From Pseudomonadota bacterium (GTDB lineage: Bacteria; Pseudomonadota; Gammaproteobacteria; Xanthomonadales; Rhodanobacteraceae), in NCBI GenBank assembly GCA_018240565.1, contig JAFEFO010000020.1, positions 1 to 44,829 on the forward strand: a stretch of 44,829 bases of DNA, written 5' to 3'. Every line of letters starts with the position of its first letter. The first letter of the stretch is position 1. The position numbers and the translations under genes were made by a program. Shown one piece after another: positions 16,160 to 24,970 of the stretch. The notes beneath the pieces are model-generated. The model saw only the letters and a program-made list of their open reading frames with translations, had not been told where the DNA came from and did no database searches.

Positions 16160-18052
16160 CTATATTTCTACTTGTGTTCCAAGCTCAATCAGGCGGTTGC
16201 CCGGAATGCGGAAGAACGCCGTCGCCGGATTCGCGTTGCGCGCGAGGAAGGCGAACAACTTGTCGCGCCACAGCGGCATGCCGGCGCGATCGGTGGCGAC
16301 GATGCTTTCGCGGCTGACGAAGAACGTGGTGTCCATCAGGTCGAAGCCGATGCCCTTGGCCGCGCAACTGGAAAGCGCGTTGGGAATATCCGGATCCTCG
16401 GCAAAGCCGAAGCGCAGCGTCAGGCGGAAGAAATCGTGGCCGAGCGCGGTGATCTCGGTGCGTTCGCTGAATTCGGCCACCGGCGATTCGAGCGTTTCCA
16501 CGGTCAACAGCACGTTGCGTTCGTGCAGCACCTTGTTGTGCTTGAGGTTGTGCAACAGGGCGCTGGGCACCGCATTGATGTTGGCGGTCAGGAACACGGC
16601 CGTGCCCGGCACGCGCAATGGCGGATGTTCGGCCAGGCTCTCGATGAACGGCTCCAGCGCCAGGCCACCCTGCTTGAGCTCGCGCAGCACCAGGTCGCGG
16701 CCACGGCGCCAGGTGCTCATGATGGTGAAGACTATGACGCCAAGCACCAGCGGCAACCAGCCGCCGGTCTCGATCTTGTCGACATTGCCGCCGAGAAAGG
16801 CCAAGTCCACGATCAGGAACAATCCGCCTACGACCGCCACGCGCCACCACGGCCATCGCCACAGGTTGTGGAACACGAACAGCACCAGGATCGAATCGAT
16901 GGTCATGGTGCCGACCACGGCGATGCCGTAGGCGGCGGCGAGATTCGCCGAGGAACGGAATCCCAGCACCACCACTAGGATCAACACCAGCAGCAGGCGG
17001 TTGATCCACGGCAGGTAGATCTGGCCGATGGTTTGCGTGGAGGTGTGGCGGATTTCCATGCGTGGCAGATAGCCGAGCTGGATCGCCTCGCGCGCCACCG
17101 AAAACGCGCCGGAAATCACCGCTTGCGAGGCGATCACCGCGGCGATCGTGGCCAGTCCGATCATCGGATACAGCAAGGGCGGCGGCACCAGCAGGTAGAA
17201 CGGATTGGCCGCGGCCGTCGGATCGGAGATCAGCAGCGCGCCCTGACCGAAATAGTTCAGCACCAGGGCCGGCAGCACGTAGCCGAACCAGGACAGGCGG
17301 ATCGGCTTGCGTCCGAAGTGGCCCATGTCCGCATACAGCGCCTCGGCGCCGGTGATGCACAATACGACCGAACCCAGCGCAAAGAACGCGATCCAGCCGT
17401 TGCGCACGAAGAATTCGATGGCGTAGTGCGGCGACAGCGCGCGCAGCACCAGCGGATGCTGCACGATCTGCATCACGCCCAGCACGGCAATGGTCAGGAA
17501 CCACACCGTCATGATCGGCCCGAACACGGCGCCGACCCGGCCGGTGCCCTTGCTCTGGAAATAGAACAGGCCAACGATGATCAGCGCCGCCAGCGGCACC
17601 AGCCACGGCTGCAGGTGCGGCGCCGCCACTTCGACGCCCTCGACCGCCGAGAGCACGGTCATCGCCGGCGTGATCACGCCATCGCCGAAAAACAGCGCCG
17701 CGCCGAACAATCCCAGTATCGCAATCCACCAGCGCGCGCGGATGCTGTTCCTGACGCTGCGTTGTGCCAGCGCGGTCAGTGCCATGATGCCGCCCTCGCC
17801 CTTGTTGTCGGCGCGCATGATGAAACCGGCGTACTTGACCGACACCACCAGGATCAGACTCCAGAACACCAGCGAGAGCACGCCGAATACGTTGTCCGGC
17901 GTCGGCGCGATGCCCTGCGCGCCAAACGTGGCCTGCACCGTGTACAGCGGGCTGGTGCCGATGTCGCCGTAGACCACGCCGAGCGTGCCCAAGGCCAAGC
18001 CCGCGAGCGCCCTGCGCGTGGGTTCGGATTGCGTGGCGGTGGTGTCGTTCAT
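16160..18052 (-). CDS. kup: potassium uptake permease Kup
   Basis: Kup is a proton-coupled potassium importer of the inner membrane. The 630-residue length is typical. The signature [14 protein letters not shown] lies near residue 26 and [15 protein letters not shown] marks helix III. About twelve hydrophobic segments fill residues 15-450, and a soluble C-terminal domain follows. It begins ten bases after the ruvA stop, so it is probably co-transcribed with ruvCA. It has no known role in recombination. Confidence 0.97.
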   Translation of the reverse strand: MNDTTATQSEPTRRALAGLALGTLGVVYGDIGTSPLYTVQATFGAQGIAPTPDNVFGVLSLVFWSLILVVSVKYAGFIMRADNKGEGGIMALTALAQRSVRNSIRARWWIAILGLFGAALFFGDGVITPAMTVLSAVEGVEVAAPHLQPWLVPLAALIIVGLFYFQSKGTGRVGAVFGPIMTVWFLTIAVLGVMQIVQHPLVLRALSPHYAIEFFVRNGWIAFFALGSVVLCITGAEALYADMGHFGRKPIRLSWFGYVLPALVLNYFGQGALLISDPTAAANPFYLLVPPPLLYPMIGLATIAAVIASQAVISGAFSVAREAIQLGYLPRMEIRHTSTQTIGQIYLPWINRLLLVLILVVVLGFRSSANLAAAYGIAVVGTMTIDSILVLFVFHNLWRWPWWRVAVVGGLFLIVDLAFLGGNVDKIETGGWLPLVLGVIVFTIMSTWRRGRDLVLRELKQGGLALEPFIESLAEHPPLRVPGTAVFLTANINAVPSALLHNLKHNKVLHERNVLLTVETLESPVAEFSERTEITALGHDFFRLTLRFGFAEDPDIPNALSSCAAKGIGFDLMDTTFFVSRESIVATDRAGMPLWRDKLFAFLARNANPATAFFRIPGNRLIELGTQVEI

Positions 18053-18062
18053 CGTGGATGCC

Positions 18063-18647
18063 TCAGCGCAACGCGGCTTTCAAGGCCTTGCGGATGATGC
18101 TCTCGGCGCTGTCGCCATCGGCAGCGGCTTCCTTGGCCAGGCGCGCGGCTTCGGCCGGCTTGTAGCCGAGCTGCTGCAAGGCCACGACGGCTTCGGATTG
18201 CGCATCGCGCGGTGCCGACGAGCCTGCGCCCGGGGCCGCCGCGATGGCATCCACGCGATCGCGCAATTCCACGACGATGCGCTCGGCGGTCTTCTTGCCG
18301 ATGCCGGGAATGCGCGTGAGCGCGGCGATGTCGCCGGATTGCACCAGGCGCGCGAATTCGTCGGTCGAGGCGCCCGACAGCACGGCCAGCGCGATCTTCG
18401 CGCCGATGCCGCTGACCTTCTGCACGGTGCGGAACAAGGCGCGCTCGTTCTCGCGCAGGAATCCGTACAACGCGACCGTGTCTTCCTTCACCGCGTAGTG
18501 CGTGAACAACGCGATTTCGCGCCCGGTTTCCGGCAGGTCGAACACCGTCGACATCGGCGCTTCGAGCTCGTAGCCGACGCCGCCGACATCCACCACCAGC
18601 CACGGCGGTTGCTTGGAAACGAGGGTGCCCTTCAAGCGACCGATCAT
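18063..18647 (-). CDS. ruvA: Holliday junction DNA-binding protein RuvA
   Basis: RuvA binds the four-way junction as a tetramer and loads RuvB. The 194-residue protein has an N-terminal OB domain ([10 protein letters not shown]...[15 protein letters not shown]). Two helix-hairpin-helix motifs follow: [15 protein letters not shown] and [21 protein letters not shown]-terminal UBA-like domain that contacts RuvB completes it. The start is preceded by GGGG about 11 bases upstream. The 189 bases between ruvC and ruvA are mostly a GC-rich palindromic repeat. Confidence 0.97.
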   Translation of the reverse strand: MIGRLKGTLVSKQPPWLVVDVGGVGYELEAPMSTVFDLPETGREIALFTHYAVKEDTVALYGFLRENERALFRTVQKVSGIGAKIALAVLSGASTDEFARLVQSGDIAALTRIPGIGKKTAERIVVELRDRVDAIAAAPGAGSSAPRDAQSEAVVALQQLGYKPAEAARLAKEAAADGDSAESIIRKALKAALR

Positions 18648-18671
18648 GTCATACCCCAAGCCACAACATGA

Positions 18672-18796
18672 GCCCCCCTCCCCTCGCGGGAGAGGGGTTG
18701 GGGAGAGGGGGCCACGAAGCTGGCAACGACTTCGTGGTCGATCCCCTCTCCCGACGCGCAATGCGCGTCGACCTCCCCCACAAGGGGGGAGGTGGC
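18672..18796. repeat. CCCTCTCCC-type palindromic repeat in the ruvC-ruvA gap
   Basis: The element is a chain of hairpins: a CCCCTCCC/GGGAGAGGGG arm, CCACGAAG-N10-CTTCGTGG (18712-18737), and CCCTCTCCC with GACGCGCA-A-TGCGCGTC (18753-18769) closed by CCCCCAC...GGGGGGAGG. The last 54 bases (18743-18796) match a segment inside pgeF (32356-32409) at about 45 of 52 positions. It belongs to the class of dispersed repeats frequent in Lysobacterales intergenic regions. Confidence 0.85.
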
Positions 18797-18836
18797 GAGC
18801 CATCGCATCCAGTCAACATAAGACGTGCAGCACGCA

Positions 18837-19358
18837 TCATCGACGACGCCTCCATGCAGTACGGGGAATCCCCGTGCGCTGCGCGCTCGCGCGCGTGTGC
18901 GCATGCGTGAGCGCCACCGCGAGCGCGTCCGCCGCGTCGGCCTGCAACTTGCGCGGGATGTTGAGCAACACGCCGACCATGTGCTGGATCTGGGCCTTGT
19001 CCGCGGCGCCGCCGCCGACCACGGCCTGCTTGATTTCCTTGGGCGCGTATTCGGTCACCGGCAGGCCGGCATGCACGACCGCGCAGATCGCCGCGCCGCG
19101 CGCCTGGCCGAGTTTCAACGCCGAATCCGGATTGCGTGCCATGAACACGCGCTCCACCGCCGCCTCGGCGGGCCGGTGTTCGGCAATCAGCGCGCCGACC
19201 TCGTCGAAGATCTGCTTCAGGCGCAGCGGGAACGTGTCGTTGTCGAGCAGGTCGATCGCGGTGTGGAACACATGGCGCGACGCACCGCCCGCCTCCGCAT
19301 CGATGATGCCGATGCCGGTGCGTTGCGAACCGGGGTCGATGCCGAGGATGCGCGTCAT
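18837..19358 (-). CDS. ruvC: crossover junction endonuclease RuvC
   Basis: RuvC cuts Holliday junctions symmetrically. The 173-residue RNase H-like nuclease has the four acidic catalytic residues: Asp8 ([10 protein letters not shown]), Glu69 (VERVFMARN), Asp141 and Asp144 ([10 protein letters not shown]). Their spacing equals that of the Escherichia coli enzyme within three residues. The C-terminal tail is Arg-rich (TAWRRRR). It is the first gene of a ruvC-ruvA-kup series, with the palindromic repeat between ruvC and ruvA. Confidence 0.98.
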   Translation of the reverse strand: MTRILGIDPGSQRTGIGIIDAEAGGASRHVFHTAIDLLDNDTFPLRLKQIFDEVGALIAEHRPAEAAVERVFMARNPDSALKLGQARGAAICAVVHAGLPVTEYAPKEIKQAVVGGGAADKAQIQHMVGVLLNIPRKLQADAADALAVALTHAHTRASAQRTGIPRTAWRRRR

Positions 19359-19373
19359 CGTGCGAAGTCTATA

Positions 19374-20000
19374 TCACTGTGCGGGCGTGAACCGCGCACC
19401 GCGCAAGAAGGCGATCGTCTGCGCCGCCGCATCCTGCGAGAACAGCAGTCCGGTGTGCGTCGCAGGTACCACGCAATGATCGGTCAGACCCGGCAATTCG
19501 GTCTCGGCCACGCTCACCGTGCCGTCGTGCGGCGAGGTCAGCGCGCCGAAGGCAAAGCCGAAACCGATCGGCAGGCGCCCGGCGATCGCACCGACCGCCT
19601 GCTTGCCCTCCCAGCGCTCGAGGCCGCGCGTGAGGATGTCCAGGCTCTTGCCGATCAATACCGACCCGCCAGGAAACTGGCCGACCGTGCGCGCCACCGC
19701 GCTGCCGCGCAGGGGCGAACCCAGGCAAACCACGCGGCCGCGCGTGAGCTCCGGCGCGCGTTGCAGCGCCTGCAAGGCGACCAGTCCACCGAGGCTGTGG
19801 CCGACGAAATGGATTTTCGCGCCCTTGTTGCCTTGCGCCAGCGCGATCAGGTTGGCGACACCAACCTCGGGGCCGCGAAACACGCTCGCGTAGTCGAACA
19901 GTTCGACCGAGAACCCGGCTTCCTCCAGGCGATGGCGCAACGCCGCGAGGGTGAAGCCGCGCATCCACAAACCGTGGAGGAGGATGACGTGGTCGTTCAT
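19374..20000 (-). CDS. alpha/beta-hydrolase, lipase/acyltransferase-like
   Basis: The 208-residue protein has an alpha/beta-hydrolase fold. The oxyanion/entrance motif is ILLHGLWMRG, the nucleophile elbow is GHSLGG (Ser69), and the likely acid and base are Asp159 (SPHDGTV) and His182 (ATHTG). LGSPLRGS and the final ATHTGLLFS resemble small PGAP1/lipase-class esterases. There is no signal peptide, so it is probably cytoplasmic. It lies 12 bases after aspS and 15 before ruvC on the same strand. The substrate is unknown. Confidence 0.8.
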   Translation of the reverse strand: MNDHVILLHGLWMRGFTLAALRHRLEEAGFSVELFDYASVFRGPEVGVANLIALAQGNKGAKIHFVGHSLGGLVALQALQRAPELTRGRVVCLGSPLRGSAVARTVGQFPGGSVLIGKSLDILTRGLERWEGKQAVGAIAGRLPIGFGFAFGALTSPHDGTVSVAETELPGLTDHCVVPATHTGLLFSQDAAAQTIAFLRGARFTPAQ

Positions 20001-20012
20001 CGCGGATCCAGC

Positions 20013-21785
20013 CTACGCCTTCACCGGCTTGACCACGCGCACGTGCACTTCCTGCAACTGCACCTCCGGCACCGGCGACGGCGCGTCGGTCATCAGGCAT
20101 TGCGCGGTCGCGGTCTTGGGGAAGGCGATCACTTCGCGGATCGATTCGGTGCCGGCGAGCAAGGCGGCCAGCCGATCGATGCCGAAGGCGATGCCGCCGT
20201 GCGGCGGCGCGCCGTACTTCAGGGCTTCGAGCAGGAAGCCGAACTTGGCTTGCGCTTCGTCCGCGTCGATGCCGAGCAGGCCGAACACGGCACTTTGCAT
20301 TTCCGGTCGATGGATGCGGATCGAACCGCCACCGATCTCATTGCCGTTGAGCACCATGTCGTAGCCGCGCGACACGGCGGTCGCCGCGTTCGCCTTCAAA
20401 TCGGCGATGTCGTCGACCTTGGGCGCAGTGAACGGGTGATGCAGGGCGACGTGGCGCCCAGCCTCGTGGTCGTACTCGAACATCGGGAAATCCGTGACCC
20501 ACAACGGCTTCCACGCGTTCTCGACCAGGCCCGCATCCTGCGCGATCTTGATGCGCAGCGCGCCCATGAAGTCGCTGACCGTCTTGTACGGGCCGGCGCC
20601 GAAGAAAATCACATCTCCGGACTGCGCGGCAACCGCGGCGAGAATGCCGTTCAGCGCCGCGTCGTCGAGGAACTTGAGGATCGGCGATGTCATGCCCTCG
20701 CGACCCTTGGCGAGGTCGTCGATGCGGATCCAGGCCAGGCCCTTGGCGCCATAGCGTGCGACATACGGACCCAGGTCATCCAGATACTTGCGTGGCTGCT
20801 TCGCGCCGCCCGGCAGGCGCAGCGCGCAGACGCGGCCGCCCACATCGTTCGCCGGACCTGAAAACACCTTGAACTCGACGTGCTTGACGTTTTGCGCAAT
20901 GTCCACAAGTTCCAGTTGTATACGCAGGTCGGGCTTGTCCGAACCGTAGCGGCGCATCGCTTCGGCCCAGGTCATGCGCGGGAAGGGATTGGCGAGATCG
21001 ACGTTTGCCACTTCGCGGAACACGTCGCGGATCATCGCCTCGACGCAATCCTGCACGTCGCGTTCTTCGACGAACGCGAATTCCATGTCGAGCTGGGTGA
21101 ATTCGAGCTGGCGGTCGGCGCGCAACGCCTCGTCGCGGAAGCAGCGCGCGATCTGGTAGTAGCGGTCGAAGCCGGCCATCATCAGGATCTGCTTGAACAA
21201 CTGCGGCGACTGCGGCAGCGCATAGAACTCGCCCGGATGCATGCGCGAGGGCACCAGGAAGTCGCGCGCACCCTCGGGCGTGGCGCGGGTCAGGATGGGC
21301 GTTTCGATGTCCTGGAAGCCGCGCGCATCCAGATAGCGGCGCAGCGCGGCAACCAGCTTCGTGCGCAGGCGCATCTTGCGCTGCATCTCGGGACGGCGCA
21401 GATCGAGGTAACGCCAGCGCAGGCGCGGTTCTTCGCCGGTCGCGTCGTCGAGCATGAACGGCAAGGGCGCGGCGGCGTTGAGCACCTCGACCGTGGCCGC
21501 GATCACCTCGATTTTTCCTGTGCGCAAGCGCTCGTTCACCTGTGCGGCCGGACGGTTGCGGACCTTGCCGACGATGCGCAGGCAATACTCGTAACGCACA
21601 TGCTCGGCCGCGGCGAACGCAGCCTTGTTGTCGGGTTCGATGACGACCTGGACCACGCCTTCGTGATCGCGCAGGTCGATGAAGATCACGCCGCCGTGGT
21701 CGCGACGGGTATCGACCCAGCCGCACAAGGTGACATCGTGACCGATCAGGGCCTCGTCTACCAGGCCGCAATAATTGCTACGCAT
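20013..21785 (-). CDS. aspS: aspartyl-tRNA synthetase AspS
   Basis: The 590-residue class II synthetase has the bacterial layout: an N-terminal OB anticodon-binding domain (1-105), a catalytic core with motif 2 ([18 protein letters not shown]), a GAD insertion domain (about 280-420), and motif 3 ([15 protein letters not shown]). The start ATG has GAGG upstream. Residue 30 is His (RRDHGGVIF), as in the Pseudomonas aeruginosa enzyme that also charges tRNA-Asn; discriminating enzymes such as that of E. coli have Leu there. That suggests a non-discriminating enzyme working with GatCAB, but this is inferred from one position. Confidence 0.97.
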   Translation of the reverse strand: MRSNYCGLVDEALIGHDVTLCGWVDTRRDHGGVIFIDLRDHEGVVQVVIEPDNKAAFAAAEHVRYEYCLRIVGKVRNRPAAQVNERLRTGKIEVIAATVEVLNAAAPLPFMLDDATGEEPRLRWRYLDLRRPEMQRKMRLRTKLVAALRRYLDARGFQDIETPILTRATPEGARDFLVPSRMHPGEFYALPQSPQLFKQILMMAGFDRYYQIARCFRDEALRADRQLEFTQLDMEFAFVEERDVQDCVEAMIRDVFREVANVDLANPFPRMTWAEAMRRYGSDKPDLRIQLELVDIAQNVKHVEFKVFSGPANDVGGRVCALRLPGGAKQPRKYLDDLGPYVARYGAKGLAWIRIDDLAKGREGMTSPILKFLDDAALNGILAAVAAQSGDVIFFGAGPYKTVSDFMGALRIKIAQDAGLVENAWKPLWVTDFPMFEYDHEAGRHVALHHPFTAPKVDDIADLKANAATAVSRGYDMVLNGNEIGGGSIRIHRPEMQSAVFGLLGIDADEAQAKFGFLLEALKYGAPPHGGIAFGIDRLAALLAGTESIREVIAFPKTATAQCLMTDAPSPVPEVQLQEVHVRVVKPVKA

Positions 21786-21803
21786 GGATGAACCTCTGAA
21801 TAA

Positions 21804-21914
21804 GCTGCTGCGCTCGGCAGCTTGCGTGCCGGCGGTGCTCGGAATCCTCATGTACTCCGCACGTACACTCCGGTTCCTGCGCTCCGGCGACACGCAATCT
21901 GCCATCGCTCGCGA
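21804..21914. repeat. imperfect-palindrome repeat upstream of aspS
   Basis: About 110 bases starting GCTGCTGCGCTCGGCA and ending near CGCTCGCGAC match 42340-42449 at roughly 85% of positions, in the same orientation. The two arms (TTGCGTGCCGGCGG and CCGGCGACACGCAA; GGAATCCTCATGTAC and GTACACTCCGGTTCC) are imperfectly complementary, so the element can form a long hairpin. It occupies the aspS 5' region. Confidence 0.85.
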
Positions 21915-21990
21915 CGCTTCTTCACAGGTTCCCGGGACATGTTTGGATGCGGGGCGAGCATGCTACGAGGGATTTTGCTGCACTGCAAAC

Positions 21991-22019
21991 AAAAACGCCC
22001 ACCAAGGTGGGCGTTTTTT
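21991..22019 (-). terminator. bidirectional intrinsic terminator
   Basis: AAAAACGCCCACC and GGTGGGCGTTTTT form a 13-bp stem with a minimal loop and A/T tracts on both sides, so it can work in either direction. It lies just past the stop of the minus-strand DUF3011 gene and isolates it from aspS. Confidence 0.9.
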
Positions 22020-22035
22020 GCAAAAACCGACGTTC

Positions 22036-22611
22036 TTACCAGCGCCGGTCAATGGTAAACACGCCGCGGCAACCTTGCGTCACCCACACGCCGGCGCGAT
22101 TCCAGCCCCACGTGCGTCCATCGATGCAGGGCGAGCCGGATTCCTGGCGCTGCAAGTAGACCTGGCCGCGGCCACCCACGTCAACCGAACAGAAGCGATC
22201 GCCGCCGCCAATGCTCTCACAGCGGATCGAAAAACTCTGGTCCCATCCCGGACCCGGCTGCCAGGGTGGCGTCGAGGGGCCGGGGCCCGGCGGGTAGTAA
22301 CCACCGCCATCGGCACTGACGAATCGCGCCGCGCAACCGCGATCGACCCAGATGAACCCGCGGCGGCGGTCGAAGTCCCAGTTCTGCCCGCGCCGGCATT
22401 GGGTACCGGAGAGTTGCTGCACGATGCGCGCATCGCGCCACGGCACCGGACAACTTTGATAGTTGTAGCCACTGCTCTTGCAATCCACCACGTCCGGACG
22501 CCCGCCATACCCGGGCCTGCCCCCAAAACGCGGATCCTGTGCGCTGGCAGTGGAAACCGCCGCCACGGCAAATGCAACGAAAGCCAAGACCTGAAGCAAT
22601 CGAATCGACAT
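22036..22611 (-). CDS. DUF3011 secreted protein (two repeats)
   Basis: This 191-residue protein has a signal peptide (MSIRLLQVLAFVAFAVAAV...ASAQ) and two Cys-containing DUF3011-like repeats of about 55 residues. Repeat 1 runs from CKSSGYNYQSCPV to GFIWVDRGCAARF. Repeat 2 runs from CESIGGGDRFCSV to GVWVTQGCRGVF. Each has paired Cys likely to form periplasmic disulfides. A Pro/Gly-rich linker joins them. The start was set at the ATG with a strong GGAGGG box eight bases upstream. A single-repeat relative lies at 31131-31805. The biological role of the family is not known to me. Confidence 0.8.
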   Translation of the reverse strand: MSIRLLQVLAFVAFAVAAVSTASAQDPRFGGRPGYGGRPDVVDCKSSGYNYQSCPVPWRDARIVQQLSGTQCRRGQNWDFDRRRGFIWVDRGCAARFVSADGGGYYPPGPGPSTPPWQPGPGWDQSFSIRCESIGGGDRFCSVDVGGRGQVYLQRQESGSPCIDGRTWGWNRAGVWVTQGCRGVFTIDRRW

Positions 22612-22687
22612 GACAGCCCTCCGTGAGATGATCAACCCAGCGACGCGATTCTAGCGCGCAAGCGCCTGAATTTGTGCTGCACGATTT

Positions 22688-23023
22688 TCAGGTAGCGGAC
22701 TTCTTGTTCTCCGCGGCAGGTTTGGATTCCGCCTTGGGTTTGGATTCCTTTGCCGGCTTGTCGGTCTTCGGCGGATCGCTCTTTGCCGCATCGGATTTCG
22801 GCGCCTCGTCACGACTGGCGAGATTGTGTTTCTTGTCGCCGTCCTTCTTGAAGTCGGTCTCGTACCAACCGCTGCCGGCGAGACGAAACGACGGCGCCGT
22901 CACGCGGCGATGCACCTTCTTCCTGCCGCATTGCGGGCAGGTATCCGGATCCGGATCGGACAATTTCTGCAGGCGGTCGAAAACATTGCCGCAGGCGGAG
23001 CATTCGAATTCGTAGATGGGCAT
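22688..23023 (-). CDS. FmdB-family zinc-ribbon protein
   Basis: The 111-residue protein starts MPIYEFECSACGNVFD, the hallmark of the FmdB/CxxC_CxxC_SSSS putative regulatory family. Two CxxC knuckles (CSAC at 8-11 and CPQC near 29-32) should bind one zinc. The remaining two-thirds is a highly charged Lys/Pro/Glu/Ala tail that looks disordered. Such genes are often upstream of aspS in proteobacteria, and here the DUF3011 gene lies between them. An in-frame GTG 18 bases upstream is a less likely start. Regulatory function is presumed only. Confidence 0.85.
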   Translation of the reverse strand: MPIYEFECSACGNVFDRLQKLSDPDPDTCPQCGRKKVHRRVTAPSFRLAGSGWYETDFKKDGDKKHNLASRDEAPKSDAAKSDPPKTDKPAKESKPKAESKPAAENKKSAT

Positions 23024-23139
23024 GGATCGTGGACCGGGCACTCGTTGCGCACCAGTATGCGGACAAGGCGGCGCGATGCAAGACCGTTGCGGCGATTGCG
23101 CTGAATCCCTATGCTTGGCCGATATGCAAGGGGCGGTGC

Positions 23140-24915
23140 ATGGGCGTTGCGGCTCGGGAAATGCATGCTGACGGCGACGGTTTGGCGCGCCTGCACCGCA
23201 GCGCCGCCGCCAACCCCGCGCAACCGCAAATCTGGCGCCAACTGGCCGATGCGCTGGATGCCGCCGGCGACCGCAGCGCCGCGGCGGCCACCTACCTGCG
23301 CCACATCGAATGCGCCACCGCCGATCCGGCGCTGATGCGCGCGGCGGCGGCGCTGCACGCCAATGACATTCCCGTTGCCGAACGCCTGCTCAAGTCGCAG
23401 CTGAAGCAGGCGCCGACCGATGTCGTTGCGATCCGCATGCTGGCCGAACTCGCGGTGCGCCTGGATCGCTGCGAAGACGCGCGCAACTTGCTCGAGCGTT
23501 GCCTCGAGCTGGCGCCGGATTTCCGCGAGGCGCGCCATCACTACGCCCTGGTGTTGCATCGGTTGAACGAACCCGCGGCGGCGCTGGCGCAACTGGACAC
23601 GCTGCTGCGCGAAACGCCGGACGATCCGGGCGTGCGCAACCTCAAGGCCGCCGTGCTGTGCCGCACCGGCGAGTACGACGCGGCGATCTCGATTTACGCG
23701 CAACTGCTCGACGCGTATCCGGACCAGGCACAGGTCTGGCTCAGCAGCGGCCATGCGCTCAAGACCGCCGGCCATGCCGAGCGCGCAATCGCCGCCTACC
23801 GGCGTTGCATCCAGATCGATCCGGATTATGGAGAAGCCTGGTGGAGCCTGGCGAACCTGAAGACCTTCCGCTTCAGCGACGTGGACATCGACACGATACG
23901 CCACGCGCTGGCGAAGACGAACCTCGCCGACGAACACCGCTTGCATCTGGACTTTGCGCTGGGCAAGGCGTTGGAAGACCAGGCGCAGTACGCCGACGCG
24001 TTCGCGCATTACGCCAATGGCAACGCCCTGCGCCTGAAGCTCGTGCCGTACAGTGCCGACGATACCAGCGCGCGCCTGCAACGCACGCGCGAGACGTACA
24101 CCGCGGACTTTTTCCATGCACGCGACGGTGCCGGCTGCGCAGCGACGGATCCCATCTTCATCGTCGGCCTGCCGCGCGCGGGCTCGACCCTGATCGAGCA
24201 GATCCTCGCCAGCCACCCGCAGGTGGAAGGCACGATGGAACTGCCGGACCTGGTTTCCATCACGCGCCAATTGCGCACCCGCGCGGGCAGTCGCGCGGCG
24301 GGCGCCTATCACGAGGCGCTGGCGCAATGCTCGCGCGACGAACTAGGCGAACTCGGGCAAGCCTACCTCGCCGGCACGCGCATCCACCGCAAGACCGGCC
24401 GCCCGTTCTTCATCGACAAGATGCCGAACAATTTCGCGCACGTCGGACTGATCCACCTGATCCTACCGAACGCGAAAATCATCGACGCGCGCCGACATCC
24501 GCTGGCGTGCTGTTTCTCCGGTTTCAAGCAGCACTTCGCGCGCGGCCAGAACTTCAGCTACAGCCTGACGGACCTGGGTCGCTACTGGCGCGACTACGCA
24601 CAACTGATGGCGCACTTCGACGCCGTACTGCCAGGCCGCGTGCATCGCGTGCATTACGAAGCCATGGTCGCCGATACGGAAAACGAAGTACGCCGCCTGC
24701 TTGCGTTCTGCGGATTGCCGTACGACAACGCCTGCCTGCGGTTCTTCGAGAACGATCGGCCGGTGCGCACGGCGAGTTCCGAACAGGTGCGCCAGCCCAT
24801 CTACCGCGACGGCGTGGACCAATGGCGGCATTTCGAACCCTGGCTCGATCCGCTCAAGGCCGCGCTCGGACCGGCACTGGATGCCTATCCGCTTCCCCAG
24901 GTTTTCCACCGATGA
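23140..24915 (+). CDS. TPR-domain sulfotransferase
   Basis: The 591-residue protein joins about seven tetratricopeptide repeats (residues 15-240, e.g. LAELAVRLDRCEDARNLLER and GHALKTAGHAERAIAAYRR) to a C-terminal PAPS-dependent sulfotransferase domain. FIVGLPRAGSTLIEQIL (about 340-356) is the 5'-phosphosulfate loop. DARRHPLACCFSGFKQHF carries the 3'-phosphate-binding residues. No signal peptide is visible. The ATG with AGGGG upstream was chosen over an earlier GTG that would nearly abut the divergent fmdB start. It sits 55 bases before a TonB-dependent receptor gene, a pairing often seen in proteobacteria. The acceptor is unknown. Confidence 0.88.
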   Translation: MGVAAREMHADGDGLARLHRSAAANPAQPQIWRQLADALDAAGDRSAAAATYLRHIECATADPALMRAAAALHANDIPVAERLLKSQLKQAPTDVVAIRMLAELAVRLDRCEDARNLLERCLELAPDFREARHHYALVLHRLNEPAAALAQLDTLLRETPDDPGVRNLKAAVLCRTGEYDAAISIYAQLLDAYPDQAQVWLSSGHALKTAGHAERAIAAYRRCIQIDPDYGEAWWSLANLKTFRFSDVDIDTIRHALAKTNLADEHRLHLDFALGKALEDQAQYADAFAHYANGNALRLKLVPYSADDTSARLQRTRETYTADFFHARDGAGCAATDPIFIVGLPRAGSTLIEQILASHPQVEGTMELPDLVSITRQLRTRAGSRAAGAYHEALAQCSRDELGELGQAYLAGTRIHRKTGRPFFIDKMPNNFAHVGLIHLILPNAKIIDARRHPLACCFSGFKQHFARGQNFSYSLTDLGRYWRDYAQLMAHFDAVLPGRVHRVHYEAMVADTENEVRRLLAFCGLPYDNACLRFFENDRPVRTASSEQVRQPIYRDGVDQWRHFEPWLDPLKAALGPALDAYPLPQVFHR

Positions 24916-24970
24916 TCGCCATGTCCACGGACGGTCGCCACAACAACCCCAACGCGAGGGCTTCACTGCC

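Noticed and set aside
18672..18796. CRISPR-like array in the ruvC-ruvA gap
   Set aside because: The hairpins are different from each other, with no equal direct repeats or unique spacers, and no cas genes are near.
23029..23139. upstream GTG start for the TPR-sulfotransferase
   Set aside because: It would begin five bases from the divergent fmdB start and add a segment without domain features, whereas the later ATG has a good ribosome-binding site.
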